NCBI GenBank assembly: GCA_013214715.1
Contig: JABSSB010000004.1
Coordinates: 48,820 to 56,257, forward strand
Reading direction: 5' to 3'
DNA from: Paracoccaceae bacterium
Lineage (GTDB): Bacteria; Pseudomonadota; Alphaproteobacteria; Rhodobacterales; Rhodobacteraceae
DNA length: 7,438 nt
Part shown: positions 1 through 5,207 of the stretch, piece by piece
How positions within the stretch are numbered: the first letter of the stretch is position 1
How the letters are laid out: the number at the start of each line of letters is the position of its first letter
Program-made: the position numbers and the translations under genes
The notes under the pieces: generated by a model
What the model saw: only the letters and a program-made list of their open reading frames with translations
Told to the model about the DNA's origin: nothing
The model's database searches: none

Positions 1-621
1 AAGGGCGTTCTGAACAACCGACTGTCGGAATATTTCATGTCCGGGCTGAATGCCATCGGCGTGCCGACGCATTTTCTCAAGCGTTTGAATATGCGCGAAC
101 AGCTGGTGCGCAGCTGCGAGATCATTCCGCTGGAAATCATCGTGCGCAACTATGCGGCCGGATCGCTCAGCAAGCGTCTGGGCATCGAAGAAGGCACGCA
201 ATTGCCGCGTCCGATGGTGGAATATTGCTTCAAGGATGACAGCCTTGGTGACCCGCTGGTCAGCGAAGAGCATATCGCTGCCTTTGGCTGGGCCAGCCAG
301 CAGGATATGGACGACATCCTCAGCCTTGCGCTGCGGGTGAATGATTTCATGTCCGGCGTGATGTACGGTGTCGGCATCCGTCTGGTCGATTTCAAGATTG
401 AGATCGGGCGCATTTATGATGGCGATTTTCAGCGCCTCGTCGTGGCCGATGAGATCAGCCCCGACAGCTGTCGCTTGTGGGATATCGAAACGGGCCGCAA
501 GCTCGACAAGGACGTGTTCCGCCGCGATCTGGGCGATCTCAACGACGCCTATTCCGAGGTCGCGCGCCGTCTGGGTGTGATCCCGCAGACCCAAGTGCCC
601 AAGCCTACCCTGATCAACTAA
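1..621 (+). CDS. purC: Phosphoribosylaminoimidazole-succinocarboxamide synthase (SAICAR synthase), 5' partial
   Basis: PurC joins L-aspartate to CAIR using ATP to make SAICAR, a cytoplasmic step of de novo purine synthesis. The reading frame is open from base 1 and starts inside the gene (KGVLNNRLSEYF), so the first in-frame ATG at 37 is internal, not the start. 206 codons are visible. The usual alphaproteobacterial length is about 253, so roughly 47 N-terminal residues, including the glycine-rich ATP loop, lie outside the window. Both family signatures are present: IIPLEIIVRNYAAGS (bases 124-168) and LVDFKIEIG (about 382-408). The conserved DEISPDSCRLWD segment follows, and the C-terminus KPTLIN is typical. 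The stop is followed 18 bases later by purS, which suggests one transcript with purS and purQ. Identity is close to certain. Its promoter is not in the window. Confidence 0.97.
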   Translation, partial: KGVLNNRLSEYFMSGLNAIGVPTHFLKRLNMREQLVRSCEIIPLEIIVRNYAAGSLSKRLGIEEGTQLPRPMVEYCFKDDSLGDPLVSEEHIAAFGWASQQDMDDILSLALRVNDFMSGVMYGVGIRLVDFKIEIGRIYDGDFQRLVVADEISPDSCRLWDIETGRKLDKDVFRRDLGDLNDAYSEVARRLGVIPQTQVPKPTLIN

Positions 622-642
622 GTCCGCCGAAAGGATCCGATG

Positions 643-876
643 ATGAAAGCCCGCGTGCATGTGATGCTGAAAAACGGAGTTCTTGACCCGCAGGGTGAGG
701 CCGTGCGCCACGCGCTTGGCGCGATGGGGTTTGACGGCGTTGATGCCGTGCGTCAGGGCAAGGTCATCGACCTCGACCTCGCCCCCGGCACGACCGAGGC
801 GCAGGTGACCGAGATGTGTGAAAAGCTTCTCGCCAACACGGTCATCGAATCCTACACGATCGAGATCGCCTCCTGA
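643..876 (+). CDS. purS: Phosphoribosylformylglycinamidine synthase, PurS subunit
   Basis: PurS is the small structural subunit of the three-part FGAM synthase (PurS, PurQ, PurL). It is thought to bridge the glutaminase PurQ and the synthetase PurL so that ammonia can pass between them. The product is 77 residues, normal for the family (about 80). It begins MKARVHVMLKNGVLDPQG and ends with the typical ANTVIESYTIEIAS; the central GKVIDLDL strand is also characteristic. Two adjacent ATGs occur at 640 and 643. The ribosome binding site AAAGGA (630-635) is 7 bases from the second and 4 from the first, and homologues start MKAR, so 643 is preferred; starting at 640 would only add one Met. The stop overlaps the purQ start by one base. 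Confidence 0.95.
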   Translation: MKARVHVMLKNGVLDPQGEAVRHALGAMGFDGVDAVRQGKVIDLDLAPGTTEAQVTEMCEKLLANTVIESYTIEIAS

Positions 877-1541
877 TGCGCGCCGCTGTCGTCGTCTTCC
901 CCGGCTCGAACTGTGACCGTGACCTTGCCGTGGCCTTCCGCGCCGCAGGGCTTGAGGTCGATATGGTCTGGCACAAGGACACGGAGCTGCCGCAGGTCGA
1001 TATTGTCGGCGTGCCGGGCGGGTTTTCTTATGGCGATTACCTGCGCTGCGGCGCGATTGCCGCACAATCGCCGATCTGCACTGCGGTCAAGGCCCATGCC
1101 GATCGCGGGGGCTATGTTCTGGGCATCTGCAACGGCTTTCAGGTGCTGACCGAAACCGGCCTTCTGCCCGGCGCGCTGCTGCGCAATGCGGGGTTGAAAT
1201 ATATCTGCCGCACCGAAACCCTGCGGGTTGAGGCCACCGACAGCATCTTTACCCAAGGCTACCGGGACGGGCAGGAGATCGACATTCCAATTGCGCATCA
1301 CGATGGCAATTACTTTGCCGATGTCGCGACGCTCGACCAGTTGGAAGGTGATGGGCGCGTGGCGTTCCGTTATGCCAGTAACCCCAATGGCTCGCAGCGC
1401 GACATTGCCGGGATCGTGTCTGATAACCGCCGCGTGCTGGGCATGATGCCGCATCCCGAACGCGCCGCAGATGCCGGGCATGGCGGCACCGATGGGGCGG
1501 CGATGTTTGTCGGACTGATCGACGCGGTCGCGAAAGCCTGA
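876..1541 (+). CDS. purQ: Phosphoribosylformylglycinamidine synthase, PurQ glutaminase subunit
   Basis: PurQ is the class I glutamine amidotransferase subunit of FGAM synthase. It hydrolyses glutamine and delivers ammonia to PurL, which converts FGAR to FGAM with ATP. The 221-residue product is full length for the family. The nucleophile elbow GICNGFQ places the catalytic cysteine at residue 85, and the remaining triad residues are His193 and Glu195 in MMPHPER. PGSNCDRD near the N-terminus and PGGFSYGDYLR at 47-57 are PurQ hallmarks. The ATG overlaps the purS stop (TGATG at 874-878) and no strong Shine-Dalgarno sequence precedes it, so translation is probably coupled to purS. No purL follows: only 36 bases separate the stop from the dctB start, with no convincing terminator between them. 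Confidence 0.97.
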   Translation: MRAAVVVFPGSNCDRDLAVAFRAAGLEVDMVWHKDTELPQVDIVGVPGGFSYGDYLRCGAIAAQSPICTAVKAHADRGGYVLGICNGFQVLTETGLLPGALLRNAGLKYICRTETLRVEATDSIFTQGYRDGQEIDIPIAHHDGNYFADVATLDQLEGDGRVAFRYASNPNGSQRDIAGIVSDNRRVLGMMPHPERAADAGHGGTDGAAMFVGLIDAVAKA

Positions 1542-1577
1542 CTTGAGCCTGCCGCGCCGCTTGCCTAGGCTGACGCC

Positions 1578-3350
1578 ATGAGTGGGACAGGGCAAAAAGG
1601 TGTACGACGCGCGATCCGGCTGCGGCCGGCGCTTTATCGATGGCGCCTGCGGGTTATTCTGGCCGGGTTTCTGGTGGCCGCGATTGCGACGGTCTGGGTC
1701 ACCAACCGACTGCTGACCGAACGGTTCACCGCCGCCACTCGGGTCGATGCAGAGCTGCGGCTTGCGCTCTATTCCGGTAATCTTCTCAGTGAGTTGCGCG
1801 CCCATGCTTCGCTGCCGCAAGTGCTGGCGCTGGATCAGGCTTTGATCATGGCGCTGGAATCGGGCGACTATAGCCAAACCAGCCAGCGCCTGATTTCCTT
1901 TGTCGAAGAATTGGGCTCGGCCGGGTTGATGCTGATCGACAATACCGGGCGCACCGTGGCCGCCACCGATCGCAGCGCGCTGGGCGAAATCTATCGCAAT
2001 GATGCATTTTTCGTCGATGCCGCGCGTGGGCAGGGCACGATTTTCACGCTGCTCGAACGCGAAGCGGGCGGGTATCGCTTCCTGTATTCGCGGCGATTGC
2101 AGCGCGGGTCGGAGTTTCTGGGCGTGATCATGGTCGAGGTTGATCTGCGCCGCTTCGAGACCGGCTGGGCCGGGATCGATGAGGCGATCATGGTCACCGA
2201 TAGCACCGGGCGGGTGATCCTCGCGACTGAGCCGCGCTGGCGCGGCGCAACCGAAGAAGAGGCACTGGCCCGGCAGGATCCGCAAGGCGCGATTGCCCGC
2301 GCGATCCGGGCCACTGCCGACTGGGCCGCGCTTCCGGCCGATGCCTATGTGCTGGGCGAAGGGGTGATGCGGATGGAAACGCGTATCCCGTTTCAGGGCT
2401 GGAGCATGACCTCTTTCACCACCTATGCCTCGATCCGGCAGAAGGTGAACGGTGTGTTGGCGTTGGAGATCATGGGCTTTGCGATCCTGCTGGCGCTCAG
2501 CCTCTGGGCGCTGAACCGCCGCACGGTGCGGGGTATGACGCTGCTGCGCCGCGAATCCGCCGAGCTGCGCGACCTGAACGCGAGGCTTCAGCGTGAAATT
2601 GCCGAACGGGAACGGATGCAGGAAACGCTGGCCTTTGCCGAACAAAGCCTCGCCCAAAGCTCCAAACTGGCCGCGCTGGGAGAGATGTCGGCCGCCGTGA
2701 GCCATGAGCTGAACCAACCCCTTGCGGCGATGAAGACTTATCTTGCGGGCGCGCGGCTTTTGCTGACGCGCAACCGCCCCGATGAAGCCTTGTCGAGCTT
2801 CGGGCGGATCGATGATCTGATCGAACGCATGGGCGCGATCACCCGGCAGCTGAAATCCTATGCCCGCAAGGGCGGCGATGATTTCCGCCCTGTCGATCTG
2901 GGGGAGTCGCTGGCCGGGGCGCTTGCGATGATGGAGCCGCAGCTGCGCCAGCGGTCGATGCGGATCACGCAGATCCTGCCCGATGCGCCGGTGATGGTGA
3001 TGGGCGATCAGGTTCGGATCGAACAGGTGATGGTCAACCTCTTGCGCAATGCGCTTGATGCCACCAAATCCATGCCCAAACCCGAGGTTGAAGTGATCCT
3101 CGCCGCCGGAGAGACCGCCACCCTGACCGTGCGCGACAATGGCGAGGGGATCGAAGACCTTGAGGCCCTGTTTGAGCCGTTTTATACCACCAAACAGCCC
3201 GGCGACGGGGTCGGGCTGGGGCTGGCGATCTCGTCGGGTATTGTCAGCGATCTGGGCGGTCGCCTGACGGCGCGGAACGGACAGAATGGCGGGGCCGTCT
3301 TTGAAATGCAGCTGCCTACGCTCGACGCTGGCATGCGTGCCGCCGAGTGA
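1578..3350 (+). CDS. dctB: DctB-type membrane sensor histidine kinase (C4-dicarboxylate family)
   Basis: This is an inner-membrane histidine kinase, expected to sense a small ligand in the periplasm (C4-dicarboxylates in the DctB family) and to phosphorylate the regulator encoded next to it. The 590-residue protein has a basic N-terminus, a first membrane helix at about 25-44, a periplasmic sensor region at about 46-290 that looks like the tandem PAS-like (dCache) DctB sensor (LMLIDNTGRTVAATD, then IMVTDSTGRVILATE), and a second helix at about 293-312. A short coiled-coil region (about 322-360) follows. The H-box is SHELNQPLAAMKTYL with phospho-acceptor His376. The catalytic domain has the N-box (NLLRNALDA, Asn487/Asn491), the G1 box DNGEGI (520-525), the F-box LFEPFYTTK (531-539) and the G2 box GDGVGLGLA (542-550). 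All kinase motifs are intact. The start has only a weak ribosome site. The ligand is inferred from family resemblance; no transporter is adjacent. Confidence 0.88.
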   Translation: MSGTGQKGVRRAIRLRPALYRWRLRVILAGFLVAAIATVWVTNRLLTERFTAATRVDAELRLALYSGNLLSELRAHASLPQVLALDQALIMALESGDYSQTSQRLISFVEELGSAGLMLIDNTGRTVAATDRSALGEIYRNDAFFVDAARGQGTIFTLLEREAGGYRFLYSRRLQRGSEFLGVIMVEVDLRRFETGWAGIDEAIMVTDSTGRVILATEPRWRGATEEEALARQDPQGAIARAIRATADWAALPADAYVLGEGVMRMETRIPFQGWSMTSFTTYASIRQKVNGVLALEIMGFAILLALSLWALNRRTVRGMTLLRRESAELRDLNARLQREIAERERMQETLAFAEQSLAQSSKLAALGEMSAAVSHELNQPLAAMKTYLAGARLLLTRNRPDEALSSFGRIDDLIERMGAITRQLKSYARKGGDDFRPVDLGESLAGALAMMEPQLRQRSMRITQILPDAPVMVMGDQVRIEQVMVNLLRNALDATKSMPKPEVEVILAAGETATLTVRDNGEGIEDLEALFEPFYTTKQPGDGVGLGLAISSGIVSDLGGRLTARNGQNGGAVFEMQLPTLDAGMRAAE

Positions 3351-3370
3351 TCGGCAGATAAGGTAAAGGA

Positions 3371-4711
3371 ATGCCGATGGCCAAAGCCATGAAAATCGCC
3401 ATCGTGGATGATGAAAAGGACATGCGACAATCGATCAGCCAATGGCTGGCGCTGTCGGGCTACGACACCGAAACCTTTTCCGGCGCGGAAGAGGCGCTAA
3501 AGGTTCTGGGGCCGGATTTTCCGGGCATCGTGATCACCGATATCCGGATGCCCGGCATGGATGGGATGGAGTTTTTGCGCCGTCTGATGGGGGCCGACAG
3601 CGCGCTGCCCGTGATCATGATCACCGGTCATGGCGATGTGCCCATGGCGGTGGAGGCGATGCGCATCGGCGCCTTTGATTTTCTGGAAAAGCCTTTCAAC
3701 CCGGATCGGATGTCGGATCTGACCAAGAAGGCTACGCAGGCGCGGCGTCTGACGCTGGATGCCCGCGCGCTGCGGCGTGAGTTGTCGGATGGCTCGCAAC
3801 TGATGGGCAAGCTGGTGGGCAAAAGCCCGGCGATGGAGCGGCTGCGGGAAGATATCCTCGATCTAGGGCAGGCCGATGGCCATGTGCTGATCGATGGGGA
3901 AACCGGGACTGGCAAGACGATGGTGGCCCATGCGCTGCATGCGGTGGGATCGCGCGCGGGCAAGAAATTCGTGCTGCTCTCTTGCGCGGCCCTGTCGGAT
4001 GAAGCGCTGAGCAAGCGCCTGTTTGGCCCGATGCTGCCCGAAGACAGCAGCTTGCCTGCAATGGAAGAGGCGCGCGGCGGCACGCTGGTTCTTGAGGATA
4101 TCGAAACGCTCTCGGATGCGCTGCAGGCCAAGCTGTTGCACGCGATCAACGAGCAGGGCGAGCCGGGCGAGACGCGGATCATCGCGATTTCCAATCTCCA
4201 AGAGCCGGGCCGCACTTGCGAAGACGCGCTGCGCCCGGATCTGTTCTTTCGCCTTGGCGCGCTGCGCATCACGGTGCCGCCGATGCGCGCACGGGGCGAA
4301 GATGTGCTGATGCTGTTTTCGCAATTCAGCGACCAGTTCGCTGATGAATATGGCTGCGACGCGCCCAAGATCACCGCACAGGACACCGCGCAGCTGTTGC
4401 AGGCGCCATGGCCCGGCAATATCCGCCAGCTGATCAACATCGCCGAACGCGCAGTGCTGCAATCGCGGCGCGGGACGGGCACGCTGGCCTCGCTGTTGAT
4501 GTCAGACAATGAACAGATCCAGCCCGTGGTGACGACCGAGGGCAAGCCTCTGAAAGAATATGTCGAGGCGTTCGAGCGGATGCTGATCGACAATACGATG
4601 CGGCGCCATAAGGGCTCGATCGCTTCGGTGATGGACGAGCTGTGCCTGCCGCGCCGGACCCTGAACGAGAAAATGGCCAAATACGGGTTGCAACGGTCCG
4701 ACTACCTGTAA
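3371..4711 (+). CDS. dctD: DctD-type response regulator with degenerate sigma-54 activator domain
   Basis: This is the cognate regulator of the preceding kinase, 20 bases downstream. The receiver domain (about 7-120) has the acidic pair Asp13/Asp14, phospho-acceptor Asp57 (ITDIRMPG), Thr85 and Lys107. The AAA+ domain (about 147-370) keeps Walker A (GETGTGKT, 176-183), an arginine-finger region (LRPDLFFRL, 287-295) and sensor II (WPGNIRQL, 347-354). A Fis-type helix-turn-helix lies at about 412-440 (LPRRTLNEKM is DctD-like). Two departures are clear. Between LFG (217-219) and GGTL (236-239), where sigma-54 activators carry GAFTGA, there is only a short segment without that motif. Walker B reads LVLEDIE instead of LFLDEIG. 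The stretch corresponding to loop 2 also looks shortened. The protein probably binds DNA but may not remodel sigma-54 holoenzyme. ATGs at 3371 and 3377 are both possible: AAGG (3360-3363) is 7 bases from the first, AAAGGA (3365-3370) 6 from the second. Confidence 0.88.
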   Translation: MPMAKAMKIAIVDDEKDMRQSISQWLALSGYDTETFSGAEEALKVLGPDFPGIVITDIRMPGMDGMEFLRRLMGADSALPVIMITGHGDVPMAVEAMRIGAFDFLEKPFNPDRMSDLTKKATQARRLTLDARALRRELSDGSQLMGKLVGKSPAMERLREDILDLGQADGHVLIDGETGTGKTMVAHALHAVGSRAGKKFVLLSCAALSDEALSKRLFGPMLPEDSSLPAMEEARGGTLVLEDIETLSDALQAKLLHAINEQGEPGETRIIAISNLQEPGRTCEDALRPDLFFRLGALRITVPPMRARGEDVLMLFSQFSDQFADEYGCDAPKITAQDTAQLLQAPWPGNIRQLINIAERAVLQSRRGTGTLASLLMSDNEQIQPVVTTEGKPLKEYVEAFERMLIDNTMRRHKGSIASVMDELCLPRRTLNEKMAKYGLQRSDYL

Positions 4712-4725
4712 CGAACAGGCAAGCA

Positions 4726-4784
4726 GCGGGGTAAACCCCGCAGCCTGCCGAACGGGCGCCGGTTTTGGCAAAGCTTTGCTTTTT
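4726..4784 (+). terminator. Possible terminator region downstream of dctD
   Basis: Fifteen bases after the dctD stop there is a GC-rich hairpin: GCGGGG (4726-4731), loop TAAA, CCCCGC (4736-4741). It lacks an immediate T-run. About 27 bases on, AAAGC-TTT-GCTTT (4770-4782) forms a weak stem that runs into five Ts (4780-4784). The second stem sits inside a possible larger fold of 4753-4760 with 4785-4797. The position fits termination of the dctBD transcript before the rne promoter, but neither hairpin is a classic intrinsic terminator on its own. Confidence 0.35.
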
Positions 4785-4807
4785 GGCGTGCATCCCGGCT
4801 TTGTCCA

Positions 4808-4837
4808 TTGTAAAGCCCTTGGTGGCCGTCCTATGTT
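4808..4837 (+). promoter_or_regulatory. Candidate sigma-70 promoter for rne
   Basis: TTGTAA (4808-4813) and TATGTT (4832-4837) are separated by 18 bases and resemble -35 and -10 elements. A start near 4844-4846 would give an rne leader of about 350 bases, beginning with the hairpin at 4845-4870. The match to consensus is moderate and the region is otherwise GC-rich, so this is a suggestion only. It is the best candidate I found by eye upstream of rne. Confidence 0.3.
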
Positions 4838-4844
4838 ATCCGGA

Positions 4845-4870
4845 CGGCGTGGTGTGACAACACACCGCCG
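4845..4870 (+). other. Hairpin / inverted repeat just downstream of the candidate rne -10 element
   Basis: GGTGTG (4851-4856), loop ACAA and CACACC (4861-4866) form a perfect 6-bp stem, extended by CGGC (4845-4848) with GCCG (4867-4870) across a two-base bulge (GT). It begins about 8 bases after TATGTT. It could be a 5'-terminal stem-loop protecting the rne mRNA, or a DNA operator (GGTGTG-N4-CACACC). Confidence 0.45.
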
Positions 4871-4904
4871 ATGATTGAGAGATTCGCTGGCACGGGTCCG
4901 GTTT

Positions 4905-4917
4905 GGGCTGATGGCTC
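4905..4917 (+). repeat. UGAUG-loop hairpin, copy 1
   Basis: The stem GGGC/GCTC closes the loop TGATG (4909-4913). The 11-mer GGGCTGATGGC recurs at 5086-5096 in the same leader. Here the stem includes one G-U pair where copy 2 has G-C. Confidence 0.35.
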
Positions 4918-4978
4918 CCGCCCCTGTCAGATTGATGCGGCCCCTCTGAGGTATGGACCTGCACGGGCCAACACAACT

Positions 4979-4997
4979 GCTCCGTAACCCACGGAGC
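4979..4997 (+). other. Perfect 7-bp hairpin in the rne leader
   Basis: GCTCCGT (4979-4985), loop AACCC, ACGGAGC (4991-4997). It is the longest uninterrupted stem that I see in the leader. No T-run follows, so it is not a terminator. Confidence 0.45.
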
Positions 4998-5079
4998 CTG
5001 GAATTGGGCGGGTGGACCCGAGGGTGCCCCGCTCGGAGTAGAAAACGCGATGACGCGCGCGCGACAATCCCGAACCGGA

Positions 5080-5106
5080 GCAGGGGGGCTGATGGCCCGG
5101 CCCTGC
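5080..5106 (+). repeat. UGAUG-loop hairpin, copy 2, with extended stem
   Basis: The outer stem GCAGGG (5080-5085) with CCCTGC (5101-5106) continues into an inner stem GGGC (5086-5089) with GCCC (5095-5098), closing the loop TGATG; GG (5099-5100) is bulged. The inner hairpin matches that at 4905-4917 in loop sequence and stem pattern. Confidence 0.4.
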
Positions 5107-5185
5107 CGCGCGCCGTTGCAATTCGCCCCTTCAAGTCACCGCCCTGATCCGCCCGCGCCGCCTGGCGGGGTCCGATTGGCCCGGT

Positions 5186-5207
5186 GCAAAATGGCAAAAT
5201 GGCAAAA
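5186..5207 (+). repeat. Tandem octamer spanning the rne start codon
   Basis: GCAAAATG occurs at 5186-5193 and again at 5194-5201, followed by a partial third unit GCAAAA (5202-5207). The two units contain ATGs at 5191 and 5199; only 5199 is in the rne frame. No clear Shine-Dalgarno sequence precedes either. Confidence 0.7.

Larger units (their letters stand above)
4845..5198 (+). promoter_or_regulatory. Probable long structured 5' leader of rne
   Basis: About 350 non-coding bases precede the RNase E start. I see no credible protein gene in them: the short frames on both strands have no family resemblance. Several strong local hairpins occur on the + strand: 4845-4870, GGGC-TGATG-GCTC at 4905-4917, GCTCCGT-AACCC-ACGGAGC at 4979-4997, and the 27-base hairpin at 5080-5106. 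A longer-range pairing, CGGGTCC (4893-4899) with GGACCTG (4955-4961), could enclose the first UGAUG-loop hairpin. In Escherichia coli the long rne leader folds into hairpins through which RNase E limits its own mRNA; a similar role here is inference. I cannot match it to a named RNA family. Confidence 0.4.

Noticed and set aside
1546..1571. AGCCT/AGGCT inverted repeat between purQ and dctB as a terminator
   Set aside because: The stem is 5 bp with a 16-base loop and no T-run, so termination is not supported.
852..2717. Open reading frame of 621 codons on the minus strand opposite purQ and dctB
   Set aside because: It lies antisense to two clearly recognisable genes. The His/Gln/Arg-rich translation resembles no family I know and is what codon bias in a high-GC genome produces on the opposite strand.
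3628..4680. Minus-strand open frame of 350 codons opposite dctD
   Set aside because: Ser/Arg-rich shadow of the dctD coding strand with no recognisable domain.
4953..5147. Small + strand frame of 64 codons in the rne leader as a leader peptide
   Set aside because: No ribosome site, no resemblance to known proteins, and its codons coincide with the predicted stems.
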